Below, one piece after another: positions 1 to 7,853 of a stretch of DNA of 64,000 nt. This DNA is from Paraburkholderia unamae (GTDB taxonomy: Bacteria > Pseudomonadota > Gammaproteobacteria > Burkholderiales > Burkholderiaceae): positions 1 to 64,000 of the forward strand of contig NZ_QLSU01000006.1 in the NCBI RefSeq assembly GCF_003268775.1, in the 5' to 3' direction. The notes beneath the pieces are model-generated. The model did no database searches and was not told the origin of the DNA. It saw nothing but the letters and a program-made list of their open reading frames with translations. How positions within the stretch are numbered: position 1 is the first letter of the stretch; each line of letters opens with the position of its first letter. The position numbers and the translations under genes are program-made.

Positions 1-84
1 CAGAGGCAGGCGGTACGCGAACAATATCTGCCCAAGCCCGATGTTCCGGTATTCCGGCCTCGGTTTTTTTGTGGCTTCTGCCAT
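1..84 (-). CDS. sdhC: Succinate dehydrogenase cytochrome b556 subunit, N-terminal fragment
   Basis: Only the first 28 codons lie in the window; the gene continues past position 1. The minus-strand translation starts MAEATKKPRPEYRNIG and continues into an F-YRLPL segment. This is the typical N-terminus of beta-proteobacterial SdhC, just before the first membrane helix that helps bind heme b and ubiquinone. An AAGGGG ribosome site lies about 8 bases before the ATG (82-84). By analogy sdhDAB would follow further left. The call rests on a short but characteristic stretch, so the family is likely and the rest cannot be judged. Confidence 0.72.
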   Translation of the reverse strand, partial: MAEATKKPRPEYRNIGLGQILFAYRLPL

Positions 85-244
85 GCTAGACCCCTTGCAG
101 CGAAAAATCGACTTCAAAGTTGAAAACGTCAGGACTGCGGAGCAACCTGATTAATGCGGTCTCTCTGAGAAGCCGGAAAGACCGGAACATCTGTGCGCCG
201 CGCGCCGCCGTGACAATCCGGCACGGCAGCGCGGCGCGAGTCGC
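85..244. promoter_or_regulatory. Leader region of the sdh operon
   Basis: This 160-base gap lies between sdhC and the 3' end of the DUF3579 gene, both on the minus strand. By position it must hold the sdh promoter and leader. No convincing -35/-10 pair or operator can be picked out by eye. Confidence 0.3.
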
Positions 245-547
245 CTACCCCTTGCGTTGCACCACGAGATCATTGTCCCGGGCGAACTTCAGCACGAAGT
301 CGAAGGCGTAGGGCGCGACCTCGCGCATCCGGGCGTCGAGCACGACACACTTCAGGTTGCCGATAATCATCGGGCACACATAGGGCGAATAGCCGATGTG
401 CAGGTTTTCCCGCCTGACGCCGCGCGCCCGCGGCCCGAAGCAAGACAAGGCGCCGGCCAGGCGCTCGGACCAGTCACTGGGCCGGAATGTCTTGCCCTTG
501 CTGGTGATACCTTGAATGACGTATGCAGAGGGATTCGCGGTGGTCAT
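245..547 (-). CDS. DUF3579 domain protein
   Basis: This is a 100-residue cytoplasmic protein of the DUF3579 family, which is widespread in beta-proteobacteria and has no established function. Family features visible are YVIQGITSKGKTFRPSDW near the N-terminus, ERLAG, the YSPYVCP-II segment and FARDNDL near the C-terminus. The whole domain is present at normal length. The ATG at 545-547 is chosen over a TTG two codons upstream because it gives the usual short N-terminus. It lies 50 bases downstream of mqo in the same orientation, so the two may be cotranscribed. Confidence 0.75.
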   Translation of the reverse strand: MTTANPSAYVIQGITSKGKTFRPSDWSERLAGALSCFGPRARGVRRENLHIGYSPYVCPMIIGNLKCVVLDARMREVAPYAFDFVLKFARDNDLVVQRKG

Positions 548-597
548 ATGCAAATCTGTTCAGGCTCTGAAGAGGGGAGGCTCCTCAATGGAGGCGT

Positions 598-2259
598 TCA
601 GTGCGCCAGTTCGACACGTCTGCTGCGCGCATTCGCATTCGCGTAGACAGCGCGGGCCTCGGGCATGTCGGGCTCGGTCGCGGCACGGTCCGCCGGCAAG
701 CTCAGTTGCAGGATTTCGCTCGTCGTTTTCAACGACTCGCGCGCCTTGTCCGGATTCGACGAAAGCTGCGTGCCGAAACCCGGAATGATCTTGCGGATCG
801 TCGCCTGCCACGCGGACGTGCGGAACTTGCTCTGAAACGCCCTTTCCAGCAGGTTCAGCATGATGGGGGCCGCCGTCGACGCGCCGGGGGAGGCGCCCAG
901 CAGGCCCGCAATGCTGCCGTCCTGCGAGCAGACGATTTCGGTGCCAAGCTTGAGCACGCCGCCCCTCGTCTTGTCGCGCTTGATGATCTGCACGCGCTGA
1001 CCGGCTTGCCAGAGTCGCCAGTCTTCCTGGCGGGCAAGCGGAAGATATTCCTGCAATGCCTGGAGGCGGTTGGCGTCGGAGAGCGTCAGTTGACCGGCCA
1101 GATACTTGATCAGCGAGAACTCGGAAAGCCCCACGCGCACCATCGGCACGATGTTGGTGATCTTCGTGCTGGCGAGCAGGTCGCTGTACGAACCGCTTTT
1201 CAGGAACTTGGTCGAGAACGTGGCGAACGGTCCGAACAGAATGGCCTTCTTGCCGTCGAGAATGCGCGTGTCCAGGTGCGGCACCGACATGGGCGGCGAA
1301 CCGACAGAAGCCTTGCCGTATGCCTTGGCGAAATGGCGGGCCGTGATCTCGCTGCTGTCCGCGACGAGGAACGAACCGCCCACCGGAAAGCCGCCGTACT
1401 CTTTCGCCTCGGGAATGCCGGATTCCTGCAACAGCGGCAGGGAGCCGCCGCCTGCGCCCACGAAAACGAAGCGGGCATCGATCTGGCGGGTCTGCACGCG
1501 CGACTGCGTATCTTCCAGCGTCACGCGCCACGTGCCGTCGTCATTGCGCGAGATCTTCTGAACGTTGCTGTTCAGGAGCAGATCGAAGTTGGACTGACTG
1601 CTCAGGTAGCGCACGTATTGACGTGTGACTTCGCCGAAGTTCACGTCGGTGCCTTGCGGCGCCCACGTTGCGGCAACCTTCTGGCGGGGCTCGCGGCCTT
1701 CCATCATGAGCGGAACCCACTGCGCGATCTCGTCGTGCGATTCCGAATATTTCATGCCCTGAAAAAGCGCATTGGTCTGCAAGGCAGCGTAGCGATTTTT
1801 CAGGAAACGAGTGTTCTCGTCGCCCCAGACGAAACTCATGTGCGGCGTCGTGTTGATGAACGAGCGCGGCTGCTTCAGGATTCCGCGGCTGACACCCCAG
1901 GCCCAGAACTGCCGCGAGACCTGAAAGTCCTCGTTGATGCGCACGGCCTTCGTGATGTCGATGGCGCCGCTCGACGTTTGCGGCGTGTAGTTGAGTTCGG
2001 CGAGCGCGGTGTGCCCGGTGCCCGCGTTGTTCCAGCCGTTCGAACTCTCCGCGGCGACGCTGTCGAGCCGCTCGGCCATCATCATCGACCACTGGGGTTC
2101 GAGTTCGTGGAGCAGGACGCCGAGCGTCGCGCTCATGATGCCGCCGCCGATGAAGAGGACATCGACCCTGGCGTGGTCATTGCCGGATCCTGGTAGCGAG
2201 CGGCCAGAATGTTCCTGTCCCGATAGTGCTTCTCGATTCATTTGTGCCAAGATTCTCAC
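598..2259 (-). CDS. mqo: Malate:quinone oxidoreductase
   Basis: Mqo is an FAD-dependent peripheral membrane enzyme that oxidises L-malate to oxaloacetate and passes electrons to quinone, as an alternative to NAD malate dehydrogenase. At 553 residues it has the family length. An FAD-binding Rossmann motif, [14 protein letters not shown], lies near residue 35. It is followed by [20 protein letters not shown], the Mqo signature, and [18 protein letters not shown] in mid-protein. The start is uncertain: a GTG at 2257-2259, or an ATG six codons in (2239-2241). Neither has a strong ribosome site. It has no signal peptide, so a cytoplasmic-face location is expected. Closeness to sdhC groups two quinone-reducing TCA steps. 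Confidence 0.93.
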   Translation of the reverse strand: MRILAQMNREALSGQEHSGRSLPGSGNDHARVDVLFIGGGIMSATLGVLLHELEPQWSMMMAERLDSVAAESSNGWNNAGTGHTALAELNYTPQTSSGAIDITKAVRINEDFQVSRQFWAWGVSRGILKQPRSFINTTPHMSFVWGDENTRFLKNRYAALQTNALFQGMKYSESHDEIAQWVPLMMEGREPRQKVAATWAPQGTDVNFGEVTRQYVRYLSSQSNFDLLLNSNVQKISRNDDGTWRVTLEDTQSRVQTRQIDARFVFVGAGGGSLPLLQESGIPEAKEYGGFPVGGSFLVADSSEITARHFAKAYGKASVGSPPMSVPHLDTRILDGKKAILFGPFATFSTKFLKSGSYSDLLASTKITNIVPMVRVGLSEFSLIKYLAGQLTLSDANRLQALQEYLPLARQEDWRLWQAGQRVQIIKRDKTRGGVLKLGTEIVCSQDGSIAGLLGASPGASTAAPIMLNLLERAFQSKFRTSAWQATIRKIIPGFGTQLSSNPDKARESLKTTSEILQLSLPADRAATEPDMPEARAVYANANARSRRVELAH

Positions 2260-3142
2260 CCGCTGTGGTTGATGCGGAAGTGGTTTGCCGTAATGGCCGC
2301 GTGAGCTGTTTCTTCCCGCAGGCCTTTTGTCGATCGATCCTGTCGAGCTCGCTCGTGGCGATCAGTCATGAAGAACGACAAAAATGGAATTCAGTTCGTT
2401 GACAGTGAATTGAAAAGGAAATCGCGAACCCATGATTGATTTCCTTCTTGTCCAGACGAACGCAATGGTACGGGCTCACTTCTGCTACATATAGCCGCAG
2501 TGTGGTAATGGACCTTTGCTTGATGGGTGTGAATTCTTGACGCAGGACGCGAGCGAACCTCGCATGCGCATTCTGCCGATGATTTCGCTTCAGTGTGTGC
2601 GAGTGTCAAGATTTCTTTTATTCCATTTCACGACTAATCGGCACTCGTGGGCTATGCCGTTGCGAGGCAATGGCGCGTCATGGAAGCCTGTTTGGCAACG
2701 GATGCGCGAATATGCGATGGCGCAGTCAATAGGGCCGCGAGCCGGCGCTCGGCTGAATCTAGGGGCTGCGGAAAAGATCAATAGCGTCGTCTGGAGCAGA
2801 CTGTTCCAGAATCCGGGGTGAATCCTGGCAGCGGCGCGCCGCGTAGAAGGGAGAGTGAAAGGGTGGAAATGGAAGGCGTTATTTTACCGGGCGGTCGGTC
2901 AATCGATATATCGATGCCGTATTCACTGACTATTAAAAGAAGACGTCGGTAATACGAAATCGGTCAATACAGCATTTCCATTTCCAGCATTACGATTGCC
3001 TTGAGAGCAGGCGCAATTCGCGCAGTTCGCCAGCGGGGCGCATGGAAGGAACTCTTCCATTGCCAGCACTTAATCAGGGCGGGGCGGCAAACTATAGTTC
3101 GCGGCACAGCAGCACGTTACGCTGCGCGTGAGGAGTTTAGTC
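2260..3142. other. Gene-poor intergenic region
   Basis: About 880 bases without a convincing gene, visibly less GC-rich than its surroundings. Short open frames here lack ribosome sites and recognisable motifs. Two structured elements stand out: a 21-base imperfect palindrome at 2790-2810 (listed separately) and a 14-base perfect palindrome, ATCGATATATCGAT, at 2902-2915. The right part must carry the promoter of the small secreted-protein gene, and the left end the promoter of mqo. Confidence 0.5.
2790..2810. repeat. Dispersed 21-bp palindrome, copy 1
   Basis: The sequence is TCTGGAG-CAGACTG-TTCCAGA, a palindrome with one mismatch around a central A. Closely related 21-mers occur at 32434-32454 and 34256-34276, all between genes. 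No T-run follows, so it does not look like a terminator. It may be an operator or a dispersed repeat. Confidence 0.5.
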
Positions 3143-3367
3143 GTGAAAGTTATGCCTTGTCTCTTGGTCGCCATGTCGCTTTTCGCCACCGCTGCGTATG
3201 CACAGGGAAACCATGCCCAGCCGTCCGCCGCCACCGAAACCGCCACGCAGAATGAAGCGGCGCCGGCGGCGCACAAGTTTGGCCGCGTTGACCACGATCG
3301 CCGTGAAGACAAAAAGGACGACTGTGTCGGTCCGGTGTCGTTCTGCAATATCTATTTCGGTAGCTGA
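3143..3367 (+). CDS. Small secreted protein of unknown function
   Basis: This is a 74-residue protein starting at GTG 3143, eight bases after a clear AGGAG site (3131-3135). Residues 1-20 form a signal peptide (basic start, PCLLVAMSLFATAAYA, cleavage after AYA). The mature part is about 54 residues, hydrophilic, with a basic/acidic stretch DHDRREDKKDD and two cysteines (DDC...SFC) near the C-terminus that could pair in the periplasm. I recognise no family. The ribosome site and signal peptide make it a believable gene. It precedes a DUF3331 gene by about 100 bases in the same direction. Confidence 0.6.
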   Translation: MKVMPCLLVAMSLFATAAYAQGNHAQPSAATETATQNEAAPAAHKFGRVDHDRREDKKDDCVGPVSFCNIYFGS

Positions 3368-3471
3368 GCGTTTGCTTCTGCGAATCGCTGCGAGCAAGTC
3401 GGTGCTGGAAACGCATGGTATGGCCCGCCCATTGATCTGAATCGTTTTGCTGAACGGTTCGGAGGTGAAAA

Positions 3472-3930
3472 TTGGACAACTCGAATGAGCATGTGTGGAA
3501 AAGCACCGTTGCTCTGCTCGGCCGGATCTCTTCGCCGGATGCCGGCGTAGGCAAGTACACAGTGAGCGGCCCCGATAATGGGCGGGGCCTCGCAAAAAGA
3601 GCCGCAGCGGCGCGCGCCGGAGGACGGCCGGCCGATCTGGCCAACTGCACCATCGTCGATCGCATTTCCGCCTGTTCCATCATGGTTCGCTGGGGCGACG
3701 CGACCGCGGGGCACTATGGCGAGCAACTCTGGAAGCGCGGCATCGCGCGGCGCTCGACGTATTGCATCTTGAGCGGCATGCGGGTCAGGCGGGGCGATAT
3801 CGTGTACCGGCCCTGCACGCGTGGACTGCGTCCGGCGAATTGCGAAGAGGTGATCCTGGCGGGCGTGCTGGAAGAGGCTGACGGCGGCCTTTGCCAGGTA
3901 TCGTGCGAGGTTTCGCCGGGCATCGACTAG
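3472..3930 (+). CDS. DUF3331 domain protein
   Basis: This is a 152-residue cytoplasmic protein of the DUF3331 family, which I know mainly from Burkholderia and relatives and which has no assigned function. Diagnostic segments are ISACSIMVRWGDATAGHYGE in the middle, then LWKRGIARRSTYCILSG and RRGDIVYRP. Conserved cysteines in the second half (CILSG, RPCTRG, NCEEV) might bind metal, but this is inference. It starts with TTG 3472, four bases after a strong GGAGGTG ribosome site. It converges on the LysR gene with an 18-base gap. Confidence 0.75.
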   Translation: MDNSNEHVWKSTVALLGRISSPDAGVGKYTVSGPDNGRGLAKRAAAARAGGRPADLANCTIVDRISACSIMVRWGDATAGHYGEQLWKRGIARRSTYCILSGMRVRRGDIVYRPCTRGLRPANCEEVILAGVLEEADGGLCQVSCEVSPGID

Positions 3931-3949
3931 AACGTTGCCCCGTGCGATC

Positions 3950-4888
3950 CTAGTGGCGCGAGAACTGGCGCAATTCAGACTCATTCTGCATGAGTGTCGA
4001 AGGAAGTTGCTCCCGCAACATCTCCACCCACAGCCGCACCTTCGCGTCGGGATAACTGCGCGAAGGATGGATCGCGTAGACGCCCAGCGCGCGCGACGTG
4101 TAGTCGGGCAATATCCACGCGAGCTCGCCGCTGCGCAGCCCGCGCATTGCCGTGTAGATCGGCAGGAGGCCCACACCCATGCCTTCGCGCAACGCGACGG
4201 CCAGGGCATCCGCAACGTTGACGCGGAACGTCGTCTGTTTCAGGTTGATCGTCTCTTCGCCCCAGGGGCCGCTGAAGCGCCATTGCGCGGGCGGGGCCTC
4301 GGGCGTTACGAGTTGCAGGCAGGTGTGCGCGGCAAGGTCGGCCGGCGTGCGCGGCACGCCGCGCTGTTCGAGATACCGCGGCGACGCGCACGCAATGCTG
4401 AACGTGCTGGCGAGGTGCTGCGATACGTAGCCTGAAGCCGGCTGCGCGGGCGCGAGAACGAGCGCCACGTCATAGCCCTCTTCGAGCAGATCGGGCGTTT
4501 GCTGCGTGAGTGTCAGCTCCACGCTCACATCGGGAAAGCGCCGCCGGAATGCGCCAACGGCGGGCACGACGTAATGCTGGCCAAAGCCCGTTATCGCGTG
4601 GACCTTGAGTTTGCCGGACGGATGAGGGAGCGTGTCGGTGGCTTCGACTTCCGCCTGATCGACGTAGGCGAGGATCTGCTCGCAGGAATTCAGGTAGCGT
4701 TTGCCCGCTTCCGTGAGCGCCATGCGGCGCGTCGTGCGGTTCAGCAGGCGCGTGCGCAGATGCGCTTCCAGATCCGATACCGCTCGCGACGCGCACGCAG
4801 TGGTGGAATTCAGGCGCCGGGCGGCGCCGGTGAAACTGCCGGCCTCGACCACGCGTACGAATACACGCATGTTTTGAAGCGTATCCAT
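3950..4888 (-). CDS. LysR-family transcriptional regulator of the adjacent efflux operon
   Basis: A 312-residue LTTR. The N-terminal winged helix (about residues 1-60) contains MRVFVRVVEAGSFTGAARRL and ASRAVSDLEAHLRTRLLNRT, typical of the AaeR/DhcR-like branch. An effector-binding domain follows from about residue 90 to 300. The ATG at 4886-4888 is preferred over upstream ATGs because an AGAAGG site sits six bases before it. It is divergent from the NodT-type efflux gene with 157 bases between, the standard arrangement for an LTTR that controls the neighbouring operon and itself. The ligand is unknown; aromatic acids would be expected for aae-type pumps. Confidence 0.88.
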   Translation of the reverse strand: MDTLQNMRVFVRVVEAGSFTGAARRLNSTTACASRAVSDLEAHLRTRLLNRTTRRMALTEAGKRYLNSCEQILAYVDQAEVEATDTLPHPSGKLKVHAITGFGQHYVVPAVGAFRRRFPDVSVELTLTQQTPDLLEEGYDVALVLAPAQPASGYVSQHLASTFSIACASPRYLEQRGVPRTPADLAAHTCLQLVTPEAPPAQWRFSGPWGEETINLKQTTFRVNVADALAVALREGMGVGLLPIYTAMRGLRSGELAWILPDYTSRALGVYAIHPSRSYPDAKVRLWVEMLREQLPSTLMQNESELRQFSRH

Positions 4889-4957
4889 GCTCATCCTTCT
4901 TTTGACGCCGGGATTGTTACACGCTTCAAAAAAAGAATTGTCGCCTATATCGTGAAT

Positions 4958-4973
4958 AATGCCTTCTAGCATT
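4958..4973. promoter_or_regulatory. Candidate LysR operator between regulator and efflux operon
   Basis: AATGC-cttcta-GCATT is a short dyad in the 157-base divergent region, with the 16-base span usual for LTTR recognition sites. It lies in an AT-rich segment and is the best symmetric element there. Assignment is by position and symmetry only. Confidence 0.3.
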
Positions 4974-5045
4974 GTCGGTTATTCCGATGCCGTTCAAAAA
5001 ATACAATGGCGCGTCGCAAACTAACGGCAAGTGAAGGAGTCAATT

Positions 5046-6641
5046 GTGCAGTCTCCGGTACCGAGAGGACTCGCCGCGCTCACGGTTCTTGCGTTCTCAT
5101 TGATCATTGCGGGCTGTGCCAGTACCGGGGGAATCGCGCCGCAAGCGAAGCATGTGCAAGCATCGGAACTGGACGCGGGGTCGGCCATTCGCGCCGCCAA
5201 CACCGACGCCCAGTGGCCCGCGAGCGACTGGTGGCGCAGCTACAACGACGCGCAGCTCAATGCCTGGATCGAAGCCTCGATCGCGGATAACCCGACGCTC
5301 GCGGCCGCCCAGGCGCGCGTGCGCGAAGCGCGCTCGATGGTGGGCGTGGCGCGCGCCGGCTTGCTGCCGCAGATCAACGGCAACATGTCCGTGCAGCGCC
5401 AGCACTGGTCCAACAATATTTATTACGGCCCGGGCGCGCTCGGTGATTCCAATTCCTGGAACAACACGGCGACGCTCGGTCTTTCCTATCACCTCGACCT
5501 GTGGGGCCAGGACCGCAACAACGCCGAGCGCGCGCTCGACATGGCGCACGCCACCGCGGCCGACGAACGCGCCGCCCGGCTCGAACTCGAAATCAATGTC
5601 ACGCGCGCGTATATCGATCTTTCGATGAACTATGCGTTGCTCGACATCGCGAAACAGACGCTGGCGCAGCAGGAGAAGCTGCTTTCGCTCGCAAAGGGAC
5701 GCTTTACGGGAGGGCTTGGCACGCAGCTCGAAGTGAGCGAGGCCGAAACGCCGCTGCCGGAGTACGAACGCCAGATCGATGCAGTCGAAGAGGACATTGC
5801 GCTTGGCAAGAACCGCCTGGCCGCGCTTGCGGGCAAGGGGCCGGGCGCCGGTGAGTCGATCGAGCGTCCGGCGCTCTCGCTTGCCGCGCCCGCGGGGCTG
5901 CCGTCTGCGCTGCCGGCCGAACTGATCGGGCATCGGCCCGACGTGGTCGCGGCGCGCTGGACCGTGGCGGCGCAGGCGCGCGGCATCGACGTGGCCAGGG
6001 CCGACTTCTATCCGAACGTGAACCTGCTCGTGTCGATGGGCGGCTACGCGGCCGCCGGCCCGCTGTTTCAGTTCCTGAAGTCGATGAGCGGCAGTTACAC
6101 GGGCGGGCCCGCCGTTTCGCTGCCGATTTTCGACGGCGGGCGTCTGCGCGGCCAACTCGGCGCGCAGTCGGCGATTTACGACGTGGCCGTGGATCAGTAC
6201 AACCAGACCATCGTGACCGCGCTCAGGGAGATTGCCGATCAGGTGGTGCGCATGCGCTCGCTCGCGACCCAGGAAGAGGACAGCCATCGCTCGGTGGCGA
6301 ATGCCCAGCGCACGTTCGATCTGGCCACCGAAAGCTATCGGCGCGGGTTGCGCGATTATGTGAACGTCGTGATCGCGCAGAAGGACTTGCTGGCCTCGCA
6401 GCAGGGTCTCGTGCGCATTCAGGCCGAGCGCCTGGGCGCGCACGCGGCGCTGGTCGGCGCGTTGGGCGGCGGGGCGATCGATTCGTCAAGCAATCCTGCG
6501 CAGGCGGAGCAGCTTCCCGCGCACGGCAAAAAGAAACGCGTCTTGCCGCCGATGCCCGCGGCATGGCTGGCCCCCCCGCTGCCCGATGCGGGCGCGCAGC
6601 CCGCGGCACCGGTGGCGCGCCCCACTTCGCACGGTGGCTGA
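5046..6641 (+). CDS. NodT-family outer-membrane efflux lipoprotein
   Basis: This is the outer-membrane channel of a tripartite efflux pump (RND/FUSC type, OprM/NodT family), 531 residues. The start is GTG 5046, seven bases after AAGGAG. A type II signal ends with the lipobox IIAG-C24, so the mature protein is a lipoprotein. Two outer-membrane efflux repeats follow, with DWWRSYNDAQLNAWIEASIA near residue 60 and ELIGHRPDVVAARW in the middle. The C-terminal 50 residues are a Pro/Ala-rich tail. It is the first gene of the operon. Its TGA overlaps the ATG of a FUSC-like remnant (TGATG), pointing to former translational coupling. Confidence 0.92.
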   Translation: MQSPVPRGLAALTVLAFSLIIAGCASTGGIAPQAKHVQASELDAGSAIRAANTDAQWPASDWWRSYNDAQLNAWIEASIADNPTLAAAQARVREARSMVGVARAGLLPQINGNMSVQRQHWSNNIYYGPGALGDSNSWNNTATLGLSYHLDLWGQDRNNAERALDMAHATAADERAARLELEINVTRAYIDLSMNYALLDIAKQTLAQQEKLLSLAKGRFTGGLGTQLEVSEAETPLPEYERQIDAVEEDIALGKNRLAALAGKGPGAGESIERPALSLAAPAGLPSALPAELIGHRPDVVAARWTVAAQARGIDVARADFYPNVNLLVSMGGYAAAGPLFQFLKSMSGSYTGGPAVSLPIFDGGRLRGQLGAQSAIYDVAVDQYNQTIVTALREIADQVVRMRSLATQEEDSHRSVANAQRTFDLATESYRRGLRDYVNVVIAQKDLLASQQGLVRIQAERLGAHAALVGALGGGAIDSSSNPAQAEQLPAHGKKKRVLPPMPAAWLAPPLPDAGAQPAAPVARPTSHGG

Positions 6642-6736
6642 TGCCGGCTATCCGCGAGTTTCTGTTTGTGTGCGCGGCCCACGCGTGCGTTCAGCCGGAC
6701 CGTTGCCGTCCGGCCGGAGTTTTTCATGCCTCGTGA
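6641..6736 (+). pseudogene. Remnant of a deleted FUSC-type inner-membrane pump gene
   Basis: An ATG overlapping the stop of the NodT gene (TGATG at 6639-6643) opens a 31-codon frame. It starts MPAIREFLFVCAAH and then runs into HACVQPDRC and a stop at 6734-6736, inside the DUF1656 gene. The first ten codons resemble the start of FUSC (AaeB-like) pumps, which in related operons sit next to NodT and DUF1656. The likely reading is an internal in-operon deletion that removed nearly the whole 2-kb gene. The family assignment of so short a piece is inference; the coupled start codon is what is seen. Confidence 0.5.
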
Positions 6737-6926
6737 CATTGCAGTTTTTGAAGCCCTCATTCCGACCGCCGTGCTGCTGTTTTTTCTCGGCGCGGCGCTC
6801 ACCTGGATACTCGATTCGGCGCTCGCCCGCATCGGCGTTTACCGGTTCGTCTGGCACGTCTCCCTCTTTCGGGTGAGCCTGCTGGTCGTCGTGTGCTGCG
6901 CGCTGGGTCTCGTCGTCTATCGTTGA
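6726..6926 (+). CDS. DUF1656 (AaeX-like) small membrane protein
   Basis: A 66-residue inner-membrane protein of the DUF1656/AaeX family, encoded with FUSC pumps and HlyD adaptors and of unclear biochemical role. The start is ATG 6726, with GGAG at 6716-6719. Two hydrophobic helices are visible: about 10-28 (ALIPTAVLLFFLGAALTW) and 45-64 (SLFRVSLLVVVCCALGLVVY). It lies between the efflux channel and adaptor genes, 17 bases from the next start. Its presence supports the view that a FUSC partner once belonged to the operon. Confidence 0.85.
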   Translation: MPRDIAVFEALIPTAVLLFFLGAALTWILDSALARIGVYRFVWHVSLFRVSLLVVVCCALGLVVYR

Positions 6927-6943
6927 ACTCGATTCGAAGAATT

Positions 6944-7807
6944 ATGAAATTGCGCAATATCATCGGCTTCTTTGCAACGGCCATTATTTTTGCCGTTGCC
7001 ATCGCGAGCGGCCGTGCCTTGTGGGTCCACTACATGGACGAGCCGTGGACGCGCGACGGCCGCGTGCGCGCCGAGGTGGTCAATATCGCGCCGGACGTGT
7101 CGGGCGCCGTGGTGGAATTGCCCGTGCGCGACAATCAATGGGTTCGCAAGGGCGACCTGCTCATGCAGATCGACCCGTCGCACTACCGCATCGCGGTCGA
7201 GCAGGCGCAGGCCAATGTCGCTTCGCGCAAGGCCGAATTGCAGATGCGCCGCGACGACGCGAAGCGGCGCGCCGACATGGACAGCCTCGTGGTCTCCACG
7301 GAAAACCGCGAGAATGCCTCGCACGCCGCCAATGGCGCGCAGGCGCAATACGATCAGGCGGTGGCGGAACTCGATGCGGCGAAGCTCAACCTGGAACGTA
7401 CGCGCGTGGTTTCCCCGGTGGATGGTTATGTGACAAACCTGCAAGTCTGGAAGGGCGATTACGCGATCCTTGGCCAGCCGAAGCTGGCCGTGATCGACAG
7501 CAATTCATTCTGGGTTTACGGCTATTTCGAGGAAACCAAACTGCCCGGCGTGAAACTCGGCGAGAAGGCCGAAATGCGGCTCATGAGCGGCGCCAGGTTC
7601 GAAGGTCATGTCGAAAGCATCTCCAGCGGCATTTACGACCGCGATAATCCGCAAAGCCGCGAACTGCTCGCCGATGTCAATCCGACCTACAACTGGGTGC
7701 GGCTGGCGCAGCGCGTGCCGGTGCGCATCCATATCGACAAGGTGCCCGAGAACGTGCACCTGGCCGCCGGGCTCACCTGCACCGTGGTCATCAAGCCCGG
7801 AAAATAA
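6944..7807 (+). CDS. HlyD/EmrA-family periplasmic adaptor (AaeA-like)
   Basis: This is the membrane-fusion protein of the efflux system, 287 residues. One N-terminal anchor (about residues 7-27, IIGFFATAIIFAVAIASGRA) is followed by a biotinyl-lipoyl-like half motif (VVNIAPDVSGAVVELPVRDN), a short coiled-coil hairpin (residues about 80-140) and a beta-barrel domain (VSPVDGYVTNLQVWKGDY). ATG 6944 is chosen so that the anchor begins near the N-terminus; the ribosome site is weak (GAAGA). It is the last gene of the operon and a strong terminator follows directly. Without the FUSC pump the adaptor has no obvious transporter partner here. Confidence 0.9.
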   Translation: MKLRNIIGFFATAIIFAVAIASGRALWVHYMDEPWTRDGRVRAEVVNIAPDVSGAVVELPVRDNQWVRKGDLLMQIDPSHYRIAVEQAQANVASRKAELQMRRDDAKRRADMDSLVVSTENRENASHAANGAQAQYDQAVAELDAAKLNLERTRVVSPVDGYVTNLQVWKGDYAILGQPKLAVIDSNSFWVYGYFEETKLPGVKLGEKAEMRLMSGARFEGHVESISSGIYDRDNPQSRELLADVNPTYNWVRLAQRVPVRIHIDKVPENVHLAAGLTCTVVIKPGK

Positions 7808-7814
7808 GCGCGCG

Positions 7815-7853
7815 CTGAGCGGCGGCTGGATTCAGCCGCCGCTCAGATTTTTT
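7815..7853 (+). terminator. Strong intrinsic terminator of the efflux operon
   Basis: A perfect 14-bp stem (7815-7828 CTGAGCGGCGGCTG with 7833-7846) with a GATT loop is followed by ATTTTTT. It ends plus-strand transcription eight bases after the adaptor stop. The minus-strand carbamoyltransferase gene ends inside the stem, so the element also separates the convergent units. Confidence 0.9.

Noticed and set aside
2516..2821. A 101-codon frame in the 2.3-3.1 kb gap
   Set aside because: No ribosome site, no recognisable domain, and it runs through the 21-base palindrome. Kept as non-coding.
5097..6443. A 448-codon open frame antisense to the NodT gene
   Set aside because: It is opposite a gene with lipobox and family motifs. 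Composition is typical of GC-shadow frames and no ribosome site was found.
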